Virus record (IMG/VR): IMGVR_UViG_3300007541_000152 | Span: 1-27,622 of that record | Source of the DNA: a virus | Direction: 5' to 3' (one strand) | Length of the DNA: 27,622 nt | Shown: piece after piece, positions 1 through 10,169 of the stretch | Layout of the letters: every line of letters starts with the position of its first letter | How positions within the stretch are numbered: position 1 is the stretch's first letter | The notes under the pieces: model-generated | What the model saw: the letters and a program-made list of their open reading frames with translations, nothing else | Told to the model about the DNA's origin: nothing | The model's database searches: none | Translations under genes and position numbers: made by a program

Positions 1-558
1 ATCATTAGGGTCTATTAAAACAACTTCTCTCCAATCACCTTTTAATTCTACAAATCCTTCTATACCTGATTTTCTAAATCCTTCTGCTATGGTTCCATCA
101 TCTAAACCTAATTGTTTTAATTCATTAATTAAACTATTTACATTTTGTGTTTTTGGATTTTTTATATCTGATAATGATATACCAGTTTCTTTAGCAAATA
201 TATTCCAATCTACTTTATCAATTTGATTTCCTAAAAAGCCATCAGGTTGTGTAATTAAAAGATTATTAGTATTTACTTGTACTTTATAATAATTACTAAC
301 AGGATTGTCTTGAATTTTAATACCCATAGTTTCAGCAGATACATCACCAACTGGTTCTCCATAAAAACCAGGAATAAATTTTTCAGTACCACTTCCTAAG
401 TTAGGATTATATTTAATGTCATTAGCTAATACTTGTTTTCCTTGATGCTTAATATAAAATTCTACATTTCCATCTGCTGAATTTAAAGTAGTATCAAATG
501 TAGAAAGTTTATCATCTACTACATTTGTAGGTGTGTCTGGTTTTTCTATTTCAGCCAT
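1..558 (-). CDS. Partial hypothetical protein, C-terminus off the left edge
   Basis: An open frame of 186 codons without a stop runs from ATG at 558-556 to the left edge. The start overlaps the stop of the upstream 419-aa gene as TAATG, and an SD-like GGGAGGTAA lies just before it, so the start is well supported. The protein begins MAEIEKPDTPTN and is acidic and Asn/Asp-rich. I recognise no domain with certainty. The last visible stretch (about residues 160-186), with GIEGFVELKGDWREV followed by LIDPND, resembles the closing strand of ADP-ribosyltransferase-like domains in large phage polyvalent proteins (G-x-D/E-G-x-V ... V-x-D-P), but this is only a resemblance. Its place at the end of the virion cluster suggests a particle component or an ejected protein. 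Confidence 0.75.
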   Translation of the reverse strand, partial: MAEIEKPDTPTNVVDDKLSTFDTTLNSADGNVEFYIKHQGKQVLANDIKYNPNLGSGTEKFIPGFYGEPVGDVSAETMGIKIQDNPVSNYYKVQVNTNNLLITQPDGFLGNQIDKVDWNIFAKETGISLSDIKNPKTQNVNSLINELKQLGLDDGTIAEGFRKSGIEGFVELKGDWREVVLIDPND

Positions 559-1817
559 TATTTACCTCCCATAAGAAATTTAAGATACTCAGCTTGAGTT
601 TCAGCAATTAAATTAGCTTCATCAGATAATTCAGATTGTTTTTTAGCTTGTGCTTGTAAACCTTCTATAGCAACTTGTCTAGGGTCTTCAGCTAAAAACT
701 CAGGTTTAATTTCTTCAAATGTAACATAACCGCCCATTTGTGGCTGGTCAAATCCCATTTTTTCCCAAGCTTGTGTACCAGTAAATTTATTCATAACTTC
801 TCCAGCACGTAAACTTTTATCTTGTGCAATCAATGCTTCAACATATGGATTCCAGTTACGCATAATTTCTAATGCTAAATCTGCTTTTCTACTGTCACTT
901 AATTTGTCACCTGTTAATGACAACCAATAATCGCTAAGTTCTTCTTCTAAAGTTAATCTATCAGGTTTAATATTAGCTGCTCTAATTTGTGCAGCTTTTG
1001 CTTTATCTATTTTAGCTTCTTCACCTTCTCTAACAGATTGTGTATTAGTTAAAAATTCTTGTAAAGCATTACTAAATATTTCTCTAGATAATACTTGATT
1101 TGCATTCATTTGAGTTTTTCTATAATCTATACCACCAAAAAATGAATTAATGTTTAAAGCTAATTTATTATTATTTCTTGCGTCTTCTTCTTCAGTTAAA
1201 AAAGTATTACGTTCAGAAGAACCTTCGTACCAACCATCGTATTCTTTATTTGCATAATCTAATACTTGGTATATAAAGTTTTCTGTAACAATACCCATAT
1301 TTCCATTTATTTCAGCACCTAAATCTTCTTCATCTAAATATCCCATATTTACAGCTAAATCTTGTATTTTAAGTACATCTGATTGATTTAAAGTTTGAAC
1401 AAATGTTTGTACAAAATTTTCTGCAGGAAAAATACCTTTTTCTAAATCTACTTCTACAGTTTTTGGATTACCATTTTCATCATAAACTACATTACCAGAA
1501 GCGTCTTTTACAACTATAAATCTTTTATTTTGTACATTAGATATACCAGCACCTACTATAACATTTCCACTTTCGTCAAATGAAACATCAGGTAATCCAG
1601 AATTAACAGCATTAACTTTTATCCTATCAAATAATGATATAAACTTTTGATTATCAACATCATCATTAATATAATATTTTAATAAATCTGCATCAGCAAC
1701 TGTTGCACCATAATCACCTGGATTTGTCATAAATGCTGCAAATGAAAATTCTTCTAAACCTAAATTTTCTGCAATTAATGTTTCTAATTCTTTTACTTTT
1801 TCTGGTGACAATGCCAT
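558..1817 (-). CDS. Hypothetical virion-associated protein, 419 aa
   Basis: A complete 419-aa frame whose ATG overlaps the stop of the giant gene (TAATG at 1815-1819) and whose stop overlaps the next start, so it is coupled on both sides. The protein is acidic and largely helical in character. A central region (about residues 85-125) contains DASGNVVYDENGNP, a beta-turn-rich segment. The C-terminal third (about 260-419) is charged and helical with many Ala, Glu and Lys. There is no signal peptide or membrane segment. I do not recognise the family. Position in the minus-strand late operon after the terminase, portal and giant protein suggests a structural, internal or ejected protein. It is not obviously a major capsid protein. 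Confidence 0.8.
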   Translation of the reverse strand: MALSPEKVKELETLIAENLGLEEFSFAAFMTNPGDYGATVADADLLKYYINDDVDNQKFISLFDRIKVNAVNSGLPDVSFDESGNVIVGAGISNVQNKRFIVVKDASGNVVYDENGNPKTVEVDLEKGIFPAENFVQTFVQTLNQSDVLKIQDLAVNMGYLDEEDLGAEINGNMGIVTENFIYQVLDYANKEYDGWYEGSSERNTFLTEEEDARNNNKLALNINSFFGGIDYRKTQMNANQVLSREIFSNALQEFLTNTQSVREGEEAKIDKAKAAQIRAANIKPDRLTLEEELSDYWLSLTGDKLSDSRKADLALEIMRNWNPYVEALIAQDKSLRAGEVMNKFTGTQAWEKMGFDQPQMGGYVTFEEIKPEFLAEDPRQVAIEGLQAQAKKQSELSDEANLIAETQAEYLKFLMGGK

Positions 1818-4800
1818 TACTTAGTACCAACTTTTCTTTTTCTCTGTTCTAATGCTGTATTATACTTCATAAATTCTCTATCACTAGACATTAACCTAAT
1901 AATTACATTTTGCCATATTGGATAAAAATCAGGATAATCTGCAATAACACTAAATGCATATGCAGCTACTTGACTTCTTATTGTAAATGCTACAGGGTCT
2001 TTAGAATTACGCCACCATGTACTACTATTTCCTAAAGATACTGACAGTTCTTCTGCATCTTTCCATCCTTCATAAAATTCTGCAAATCCTTTTCCAGCTT
2101 CTGTATTTAATGCATAATCACTTGTAAGCCATTCTGTTCGCATTTCATCAAATCTAACTTGTGATGTAGGTGTATCAGTTTGACCATAAGCAGATAAGAA
2201 ACCTGGTTTAATATCCATTAATGCAAGCCTAAATGCTTTTTTGTACATATCTTTTTCCGCAGATGACAAGTTAGGATTATCATCAATATCTCTACTAAAT
2301 TTTTTATAGTGTACTCCAGCAGCTGTATCATTAGCATATAACATGTAATCAGCTGGATTTAATGTTGCTTGTGCAATCATATCTGCATATGAACGTTCTA
2401 TTTCTGGATTATCAAAGTTTAAAAATTGATAAGTTGTTTTAAATCTAACAAGATTATCAGCATTTTTATCTTTCCAAGTTTTAACACTAGCATTAAATGT
2501 TCTAGCTCTAACATCTCTTTCTCTTGATGATGTTGTTACATAAGCATGTTCAAAACCATGTTTAGCATAAAATGCATTAGCAGCTGCTACATCATCACCA
2601 CCAAATTCATCTAATAAAAGTTGATATTCATTAGCAAGTACAGCTGTCATCCACCATTTACCTGATTTATCTTTTATTGCAGATTTAAATACTGCACCTG
2701 TTATAAAACCAAATTGTGATAAAAATCTATATAAATTTAGCCAACGTCCTTTATGAGCAGAGTATCTCATTAAAGCTAAATCTAATATTGCAGGAGATAA
2801 TACTCCTTTAGGCAAATCAATTGGTAAATTATTATTATCTAAATATGCATTAGTTAATTCTTCTAAATTAACCAACACTCTTTTACCATCCCATTCTGGA
2901 TAAATACTATAAATATATTTATCTAACTCACCTGAATATAATAATCTTTCTTCATCATGGCTACCTTTAATTGCATCCCAAACATCAATTGATGCTTCTG
3001 CACGCATATGTTCGACTTTAGAATCCATTTCCCATCGTTCAAAATTATTATCTGGGTCAACATATGTTTCTGATAAAGCTTCTCTAACTAAATCTATACC
3101 GCCTTTAGCACCACCTAAACTAGCTCTAAGTTTATCTAAAAATGTTAATCTACCACCAGCAAGTGTTTCTACAAAGTTATCTGGTGGAGGAAATGCACCA
3201 AAAAAGTCATCTGCTAATTCTTGTTTTACACCAACTTTATCAAATAAAAATTTAATATTCCAAGCAGCTAATGGAGTTTGTGCTGGAAATACTTGAGAAC
3301 TTATCATGTTTACACCAGATAAATAACCCTTTGCAATCATTTTAAAGTTACTATCTTGACCAAATAACAAGTTATTCATTTTAGCATTAAACGGCATAAT
3401 AAACATATCTTCACCAGTATCTGGGTCTTTTACAAAAGTACCTTGATTTTCATATGCATATACATTTCCAGCTGCTCTAGCTCCTTTATAAGATATAGCA
3501 CCTTGCCTTACAAAGTAAGGATTCATTGTGTACAATTTAGACCATCTTCTTCCCATTTCAAAGAAAACTTCTGGGAATGGAAATATGTTTCTTGATATTT
3601 CAGATATTCTATGTTTTGTTTTAGTATCGTATAATAACTCTTTAAGATTTGTTAAAGCATAACTAGATGCCATATCACTTGTCATTTGATAGTTATCTAT
3701 TTTTCCTGATTTTAATAAAGAAATACCTTTTAATTCATTAATAACACTATTAGGTATTTTTGCTGCTATAGCTTCTGCAATATATTCTTTTTGTAATTTT
3801 TTAGTAAAAGTATCAAATGAACCAGTTAAATACAACCATCTAAATTCTTTAAATTTAGGTGAACGATGTAATCTAGCTAATGGTTCTGATAATAAAAAAT
3901 TAAAAATAGAATCTAATGCATAATCTAATTTTTCATTTGCTCTAGCTAATGGTTTGTCAATTATTTTAGGGTCTTTTATTAAAACTTTACCAAAATTTAA
4001 TTCTTCTAAATTAACAATTTTTTGAAAACCTACTTGCATAGCTTTTTCTTCTTTTGAGCTATATCTTGCAAAAGGATTAGAAATATCTGGTGCTAAATTA
4101 AATTTAATTATTTCATCACCAATTGTTGTTTCTACACTACCTGATAATATACCTTGCCTTAAAGCAGGGTTACCTAAATCATCAAATGAATTATCAAACC
4201 AATGCATGCCTTGTTTTGGTCCTGATTCATAAATACCATAATGAACACCATCTTTCATAGGCATACCAGTACGCATACGAATATTTGCTTCAACTTTATT
4301 TAAATGTTCCATTAATCCTTGTTCTGTTCTTAAATATTCCATTTGAGGACCAAATGTATCTATATATTCATCAACCATTTTTGCTGCTTCATTAGTTTTT
4401 GTCCAAGCTATTAATTCTGGTGTATCCCAACCTAGTTCAACAATTTTTTTAGCAAATTTATCATTTCTTAATTTATGATATTGAAATATATAACCTTCTA
4501 ATGCTTTAGGATTTTTTGATGAAACTGGTACGTAATTAATTAATTTTGAATTTATGTTTTTATAATTCATACCACTATAAGTAAAATTAGCTTGCAAAGC
4601 ATCATGGTATATAGTTGATGCTGTAATACCATTTATATCTTCACCTGAATCAATAATTTTTTTCATTATTTTTGCTATAAAAGAACGTTTTGGTAATTGA
4701 CCATAACTAAATTGCCATTGCAATGCTTGTATTGGATGGTCAAGAAAACTTGTTAAATCAGGATGTACTAAAAATGCAAGTTGTTCTTCAAATATAACTC

Positions 4801-7765
4801 TTTGAGTTAATGCAGGTTTTCCTATAGCTTTAGGTTTAAAATAAGATTGTGTCCAAAAATCTAATACTTGTGTTAACGCATCATTTTCAATTTTTGTTGT
4901 AGGTATTTTAATTCCTGCAAAAAAACCATTTTCTTTTATTAATTTTTTCATATTGTCTAAAGAATTGCTTATAAATCCTCTACCAGACATTAATGGTTCT
5001 ATTTCAGTATAAAATCTACCAAGTAATCTATTCATTAACCTATTGTTAGTTAATGATGCACCTTGGTCAGCAGCTTCAGATATTAAAGTTGGAGAGTGAA
5101 CAAATGCAGTTTTACCAGTATTTGGGTCAACAATTCTTGGTGTGTATGAATCATTAACCAATCTTCCTTCAGGGTCAGCCATGTAACCTTTAAGTTGAGT
5201 TTCATCAGCATATAAAGCATCCATTCTTCTTTTTAAGATATTAGCTCTACTTTCACCAACTCTTTCTCTTATTAATGATAAGTCAGCATCTCTTAATCTT
5301 TTTGCAAAATCATTAACATTTGTAACAGTCCATTTATCAATATTGTAAAAATCTTTTAATATAACATCAATTTTAGCTGAACCATAACCTGTAGTTTTTA
5401 AATGCCTAATCAATGTTTCATAAGCTTTGCCTCTATTGTAATAATTTAAAGATTGTGTAGGTTGTTTACCAAATAACTTTTGCCATTGAGGTGACATGCC
5501 ATTAGTAAATTCAGAATAAAAACCTAAATTTCTACCTAAACTTTCATCTCCAGTTCTAGTCCAACGATAAAATTCTTCTTTGTTAAGAACTCTTTTACCA
5601 TCAAGAATTTTAGGTTTAATCATTTTTAATCCACCAGAATTAAATTGTCTAGGTATATTACCAACACTATCTATTGCTTTAAGAGTTCTGTTAGCAACTC
5701 TACCAGTTAAACTTCCTAAAGAAGGAACTGTTACAGGAGTACCTGTTGCTTTAGTTAAAGCTGCACTTAATAAATTAGATTGACCTTTTGGTAAAGTATC
5801 TAATTTAAATAATTGATTCATACCAGGCAATTTCAAACCTTGGTCACTATAAATTTTAGTAAATATTTTTTGCATACTATCTAAATTGTCAGTTTCTAAC
5901 AACAATTGATGTATCTGTTCAGGCATATTTTTAGTCCAAGGATTATTAATTAAAACATCAGGACTTTGATTTTTAACAAGTTTTTGTAATAAACCGCTAT
6001 CAGTTAAATTTTTAACAACTTTTTCAGTTGTAGTATTAAACATACCAGTAGCTCTACCGCCAAATAAACCCCACTCTTTACGTAATTTAGCAGTTTGTTG
6101 ACGAGCTAATTTTAAATCGTTTGATAATTCTTTAATTAATTTTTTAGAGCTAATAGTGTAATCAAAAGTATCAATAAACTCATCAACATTATCTATTGAA
6201 TTACCATTTAATGGATTAGCTTTATTTGACTTAATCCAATCTGTAATTATTTCTTTTTTCTTAATTGGACTATATAATTCAGCATCACTAAATCTATCAA
6301 GTTTATTTAATGTTGTTAATAATTTTTTACTTTTCTTTAAAAATTTAATAGCACCTCCACCAAAAAGTTCAGGTACTATTCTTTCGTATCCATCAATCCA
6401 ACCAGATAAATTGTTATATTCATCAGTACCAACATCAAACTTTAATGATGCTTGATATCTTCCAGATGAATATGGTATTTCAATACCTAATGCTTCATTT
6501 AAATTAGTTTGTTTATTTTCAGCATATTCTTGTGCTAAATCAGGATTATATATAAATTTTCTACCAGCAAAAGCTTCTATTTGCTGTGGTCTTTGAATTG
6601 AAGTCCAATTAATTGTTCCATTTTCATTTGGTAATACAATAGGTTTTCCATTGTATGCATACCAAATTGTTTCAGCATCTTTATCAGACCAACCACGTTG
6701 TATTAATTCTAATATTTCAGGTTTATAATTTCCTTGACTATCTTTAGCCATTAAACTTTCAACACTAACAATATTTTCTCTATTGTAGTTTACTGCTTGA
6801 CCTGAACGTACTTGATTAAGCATATCAAATAAATATGGACTACCACCTTGTTTTTTTGCTTCTTGTGCAAATTTAATCCAATCTTTGGTTTCTTGTAACC
6901 AACTACCTTTTTTACCTAAACCTTTAACTTCTGTTTTAGATAAATCAATAGGAATAAATTGTTGTGCATATTGTTGAGTATATCCTTTTTCTAAATATTC
7001 ATCCATAGCATTCATTTGTTGAGCATATGCCCATACACGTCCATTAAATAAAGCTTTATTTTCTGGTAATAATAAATTCAAACCTGGATATTGCATTATA
7101 TGTTTTTTAATTGGACTTAATTTTTCATATTCTTCTGGATAAATTAATTTATTTGTTTGTTTATCTAAATATGGTTTTTCAATAGATGAACGATAACTTG
7201 GAGAATATTTTACATATAATTCAGATATTGCATCAAATGTAGCCATTGTCCATAAAGACAAATTTTTAGCCATTTTAACTGGTCCAACAAAATCTTCCGG
7301 AGTTAAATCTAAATGGCCAAATCCTGGTATATCAATTTCTCCAAATGATTCATCAAATTCAATTGGTGTAACTGCTTCTACACCTTTTCTAAGCATCCAT
7401 AAAGCATTATCAATTCCATAACCAATACCAAATACTTGTAACATATTCATTTGCATATCATCGTTGTAACCACGAGATTTATATTCTTTTGAAACATCAG
7501 CCCAGTCATTAGCAGCTTGTACAGCTTTTTCCATAACCCACATATCGCTTAATTCTTGTAATGCTTTTGCATCTACAGGTATATCTTCTTGTTCAGCTAA
7601 TGGTTTTAATAATTCAGGAGGAAAATTATAACGTTCTGTTAATGCTAAATATCTTTGTTCAAATGCAGGATTTAATGCAATATAATCATTCATTTGTTTA
7701 TAACGTGATTTTAAACGTTGACTTTGATTACCTAAATTGCTTATATCGTATATATCGTTAAGCAT
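1817..7765 (-). CDS. Giant putative virion/internal protein, 1982 aa
   Basis: One uninterrupted frame of 1982 codons, about a fifth of the window, with start (TAATG at 7763-7767) and stop (TAATG at 1815-1819) both overlapping neighbours. The composition is that of a soluble, mostly helical protein rich in aromatic residues, without the coiled-coil and glycine-rich hydrophobic stretches of a classical tape measure. I see no reliable enzymatic signature. A segment near the middle (FKPKAIGKPALTQRVIFEEQ) and one around two-thirds (NIFPFPEVFFEMGRRW) resemble recurrent blocks in very large phage proteins of the internal/polyvalent type, which I cannot name firmly. Likely roles are an internal core, ejection or large tail component. 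A virion RNA polymerase or transglycosylase activity cannot be excluded by eye. Confidence 0.85.
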   Translation of the reverse strand: MLNDIYDISNLGNQSQRLKSRYKQMNDYIALNPAFEQRYLALTERYNFPPELLKPLAEQEDIPVDAKALQELSDMWVMEKAVQAANDWADVSKEYKSRGYNDDMQMNMLQVFGIGYGIDNALWMLRKGVEAVTPIEFDESFGEIDIPGFGHLDLTPEDFVGPVKMAKNLSLWTMATFDAISELYVKYSPSYRSSIEKPYLDKQTNKLIYPEEYEKLSPIKKHIMQYPGLNLLLPENKALFNGRVWAYAQQMNAMDEYLEKGYTQQYAQQFIPIDLSKTEVKGLGKKGSWLQETKDWIKFAQEAKKQGGSPYLFDMLNQVRSGQAVNYNRENIVSVESLMAKDSQGNYKPEILELIQRGWSDKDAETIWYAYNGKPIVLPNENGTINWTSIQRPQQIEAFAGRKFIYNPDLAQEYAENKQTNLNEALGIEIPYSSGRYQASLKFDVGTDEYNNLSGWIDGYERIVPELFGGGAIKFLKKSKKLLTTLNKLDRFSDAELYSPIKKKEIITDWIKSNKANPLNGNSIDNVDEFIDTFDYTISSKKLIKELSNDLKLARQQTAKLRKEWGLFGGRATGMFNTTTEKVVKNLTDSGLLQKLVKNQSPDVLINNPWTKNMPEQIHQLLLETDNLDSMQKIFTKIYSDQGLKLPGMNQLFKLDTLPKGQSNLLSAALTKATGTPVTVPSLGSLTGRVANRTLKAIDSVGNIPRQFNSGGLKMIKPKILDGKRVLNKEEFYRWTRTGDESLGRNLGFYSEFTNGMSPQWQKLFGKQPTQSLNYYNRGKAYETLIRHLKTTGYGSAKIDVILKDFYNIDKWTVTNVNDFAKRLRDADLSLIRERVGESRANILKRRMDALYADETQLKGYMADPEGRLVNDSYTPRIVDPNTGKTAFVHSPTLISEAADQGASLTNNRLMNRLLGRFYTEIEPLMSGRGFISNSLDNMKKLIKENGFFAGIKIPTTKIENDALTQVLDFWTQSYFKPKAIGKPALTQRVIFEEQLAFLVHPDLTSFLDHPIQALQWQFSYGQLPKRSFIAKIMKKIIDSGEDINGITASTIYHDALQANFTYSGMNYKNINSKLINYVPVSSKNPKALEGYIFQYHKLRNDKFAKKIVELGWDTPELIAWTKTNEAAKMVDEYIDTFGPQMEYLRTEQGLMEHLNKVEANIRMRTGMPMKDGVHYGIYESGPKQGMHWFDNSFDDLGNPALRQGILSGSVETTIGDEIIKFNLAPDISNPFARYSSKEEKAMQVGFQKIVNLEELNFGKVLIKDPKIIDKPLARANEKLDYALDSIFNFLLSEPLARLHRSPKFKEFRWLYLTGSFDTFTKKLQKEYIAEAIAAKIPNSVINELKGISLLKSGKIDNYQMTSDMASSYALTNLKELLYDTKTKHRISEISRNIFPFPEVFFEMGRRWSKLYTMNPYFVRQGAISYKGARAAGNVYAYENQGTFVKDPDTGEDMFIMPFNAKMNNLLFGQDSNFKMIAKGYLSGVNMISSQVFPAQTPLAAWNIKFLFDKVGVKQELADDFFGAFPPPDNFVETLAGGRLTFLDKLRASLGGAKGGIDLVREALSETYVDPDNNFERWEMDSKVEHMRAEASIDVWDAIKGSHDEERLLYSGELDKYIYSIYPEWDGKRVLVNLEELTNAYLDNNNLPIDLPKGVLSPAILDLALMRYSAHKGRWLNLYRFLSQFGFITGAVFKSAIKDKSGKWWMTAVLANEYQLLLDEFGGDDVAAANAFYAKHGFEHAYVTTSSRERDVRARTFNASVKTWKDKNADNLVRFKTTYQFLNFDNPEIERSYADMIAQATLNPADYMLYANDTAAGVHYKKFSRDIDDNPNLSSAEKDMYKKAFRLALMDIKPGFLSAYGQTDTPTSQVRFDEMRTEWLTSDYALNTEAGKGFAEFYEGWKDAEELSVSLGNSSTWWRNSKDPVAFTIRSQVAAYAFSVIADYPDFYPIWQNVIIRLMSSDREFMKYNTALEQRKRKVGTK

Positions 7766-8235
7766 TATATTTTATTATATTTTTGTACTGCTCTTGTATT
7801 TTTAAGTTGTTGTATTAAAGGATTGTTAGGATTTCTTGAATCAAGTACATCTAATAAAACATATACATCATCTTGTGCAGATGCTATAGCTTCAACACCA
7901 ATACTTTGACCAGTTGCACCACCAGCTCTAGGGTCTTGTCCAGGTAACTCTGTTCCTGTAAAAACTTGTGGTTTACTACCACCAGCTGATTTAACTATTT
8001 GAGCAGGTGTAGGTGCAGCTTTAGGTAAGCCATTTACAGCTTCTTGAGCAGCAACAAATGCTTTATTTTCTTGATAACCTGCATCAGGTAATCTTCTAAT
8101 AGGTTGTTTAAGACTAGCAGCTCCACCATCAGTTCTGTTAGCTCCAGCTCTAGCACCAGGTCCAGCAGCTTTTACATAAGCAGGTTCAGCTGGTTGTCTG
8201 TAGCCACCTCTATTAGTCCGTTTCTTGTTCCCCAT
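7765..8235 (-). CDS. Small basic disordered late protein, 156 aa
   Basis: Starts at the ATG at 8235 inside the end of the upstream small gene (22-nt overlap), with GGATATGT just upstream. The N-terminal 60 residues are basic and Gly/Ala/Pro-rich (MGNKKRTNRGG..., then AAGPGARAGANRTD) and look disordered. The C-terminal 40 residues (DDVYVLLDVLDSRNPNN onward) are more ordered and end in a helix. No known domain is recognised. A small Ala/Pro-rich protein directly after the portal is a common arrangement in phages of this size. It could be a scaffold-like, head-tail or minor head protein, but this rests on context alone. Confidence 0.75.
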   Translation of the reverse strand: MGNKKRTNRGGYRQPAEPAYVKAAGPGARAGANRTDGGAASLKQPIRRLPDAGYQENKAFVAAQEAVNGLPKAAPTPAQIVKSAGGSKPQVFTGTELPGQDPRAGGATGQSIGVEAIASAQDDVYVLLDVLDSRNPNNPLIQQLKNTRAVQKYNKI

Positions 8236-8380
8236 ACATATCCTTTGTTATTAAAATAATTATACCTGGTTGAGGTTGTATAATTTCTATAACATTCTCA
8301 GAAAGAATGTCTAGTTCGTCTACAACTCCATACTCTTGGTAAACCATTTCCCAAAATTCACCTTCGTAAAATTCATCCAT
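8213..8380 (-). CDS. Small acidic hypothetical protein, 55 aa
   Basis: The frame can be extended to a TTG at 8407, but the ATG at 8380 (MDEFYEGEFWEM) is the better start: it lies seven bases from the portal stop and is preceded by TAATGAG. The 55-aa product is strongly acidic (many Asp/Glu, ending EQETD), with a hydrophobic beta-like stretch PGIIILIT near residues 38-45 that is too short for a convincing membrane helix. It overlaps the next gene by 23 nt. No family is recognised. Coupling between the portal and the disordered 156-aa gene indicates a role in head assembly or a regulatory microprotein. Confidence 0.6.
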   Translation of the reverse strand: MDEFYEGEFWEMVYQEYGVVDELDILSENVIEIIQPQPGIIILITKDMYGEQETD

Positions 8381-8384
8381 CTCA

Positions 8385-10169
8385 TTACATTCCAAACGCA
8401 GCAGCAATACTAGGAGGTTGTTGTCCCATTTGTTGTTGCATCATTTGTTGTTCAATCATAGCCATTTGCTCAGGTGTCATCTGTGGTTCTTGTGGTGTAT
8501 AGAACTGTCTAAATATATCTAATATAGCAGCTGGATTTTCATAAACAGCTATAGCAGCCATAGTTGCTTGTACATCACCTTGTGCAGACCTTTGTAATAA
8601 AGCATCAAATAAAACGTTTTCTGCTTTATTTTTACGAATACGTTCTTGAACTTTTTGTATATTTTCTAAACCATCAATATTATCTTGTAAAGTTTCTACG
8701 TCTATAACACCAGCTTGTAATAATTGCAAACCAGTTACAATTTTTTGTGGTTCATCAAATCCAGCCATAACACCATAGACACGTCTTGTTCTATAATCTC
8801 CACCAATATCTTGTAGCGGATTATAGTTTTCAGAAAATGCTGTTCCGTTTAGATAACCAGCCATAGGTTTTTTACCTATAGCTTGTGAGTAAGACAAAAC
8901 AGTATCCATTTCTAATCTCTTAGAATCCATTTCAATAAGACCATGTTTAATGATTTCTCTATACTCATTAATCATTAATGACATAGCACCATTAAGTTCT
9001 TGAAGTCCAGCTCCAGTAACAAAACTATTAGGTGACTGTGCGTCATCAGTAACTGGATAACCACCTACTAATCTAAGTTGACGCTCTAACCTATCAATTT
9101 GTTGGAACAATTGATATGGCATATTGTTTTGTGGTTTAGAAACTTGTGTACCAGGTGCAAGATAATTTACTGCAAATCTACCTTTTCTATATTGTCCAGA
9201 TTCTATCTCACCTGATATGTTAGTTTCTGTAAACACAGAATCTTCCATAGCTATTGCTGACATAATATTTATTTTTGCCATCATAGCCATCAAGCCAATA
9301 ACATGGTCGTATTGTCCTTTAAGCATGTCAAAAGATACTCTTTTAACAAATACAAATGGTGGTGTTGATAGTACGTTAGGTATAAAATCTAGTATTAATC
9401 TACGTTCAGGAAATATTATGTATGTTCCACCTTGGTCATAATATTCAATAACTCGTACACCTTGAGAAGTATTATCTTCCCATTGTTGTTCACGGTTAGT
9501 ATCATATGACATAAATGGTGTAGCATAATCTTGATATTCTTGTCCTGTTTCATCATCATCATCTTGTTTTAAAATTTGTTCTGCAAATTCTGGATATATC
9601 TGTGCAAGTTTATATCTAGGTACTCTACGCACAACAGCAAGTTCTCTAGGTTTTTGGTCTGGACCAAAGTTACCTGGGAATGTATCAAATGGGTCACGTA
9701 GTTCAGCACTAGGATAATAAAAACCATTTTTATCTCTTTTAGTTGTAATTACCCAAGCACAATAACCGTAACCTGGTAACCATCTAGAAGCTTGTGCTAA
9801 TTGTAAACTTAAATTTTGTTTTTCATCATAACTTGTAACAATGCGTTCAAGTTTTTCTGCTCTATTTTTTGCTCTAGCAGAATCTACATCATTAGGAATA
9901 TCTACACGTACATTAGGTACGCCAGATATTTTTTGTGCAAGTCTATCAATACCAGACTGCAACATGTTAGGAGCTGGTAATAAATCAGCATCTGATGTTT
10001 CCATTGTTTCACCAAGTAATGCTTTAATACCATCTGGTCCACCATTTAAAATAGCTTTTATTCTAGCTTTGCTTATTTGTCTAGATTGAACATTTTTACC
10101 AGAAGTTAAATTAGCTGCATTAGCTAAAACTTCTTTGTATGACTTAACATCTAAATTTTCTATGCCCAT
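8385..10169 (-). CDS. Phage portal protein, 594 aa
   Basis: The portal forms the dodecameric ring at the capsid vertex through which DNA is packaged and ejected. Evidence: 594 aa, typical for the SPP1-gp6/podovirus-like portal groups; position directly after the large terminase with a 10-nt overlap; a helical N-terminal region; a Trp/Tyr-rich core with YGYCAWVITTKRDKNG near residue 135 and DPFDTFPGNFGPD near 160; and a long helical clip/stem region. The C-terminus is very rich in Gln and Met (MAMIEQQMMQQQMGQQ), as is common for portal tails. Early residues include the recurrent LLPAPNMLQSGIDRLAQKISG block. The identification rests on context and overall pattern. The start is ATG at 10169 inside the terminase C-terminus, with GGAG further upstream. 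Confidence 0.85.
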   Translation of the reverse strand: MGIENLDVKSYKEVLANAANLTSGKNVQSRQISKARIKAILNGGPDGIKALLGETMETSDADLLPAPNMLQSGIDRLAQKISGVPNVRVDIPNDVDSARAKNRAEKLERIVTSYDEKQNLSLQLAQASRWLPGYGYCAWVITTKRDKNGFYYPSAELRDPFDTFPGNFGPDQKPRELAVVRRVPRYKLAQIYPEFAEQILKQDDDDETGQEYQDYATPFMSYDTNREQQWEDNTSQGVRVIEYYDQGGTYIIFPERRLILDFIPNVLSTPPFVFVKRVSFDMLKGQYDHVIGLMAMMAKINIMSAIAMEDSVFTETNISGEIESGQYRKGRFAVNYLAPGTQVSKPQNNMPYQLFQQIDRLERQLRLVGGYPVTDDAQSPNSFVTGAGLQELNGAMSLMINEYREIIKHGLIEMDSKRLEMDTVLSYSQAIGKKPMAGYLNGTAFSENYNPLQDIGGDYRTRRVYGVMAGFDEPQKIVTGLQLLQAGVIDVETLQDNIDGLENIQKVQERIRKNKAENVLFDALLQRSAQGDVQATMAAIAVYENPAAILDIFRQFYTPQEPQMTPEQMAMIEQQMMQQQMGQQPPSIAAAFGM

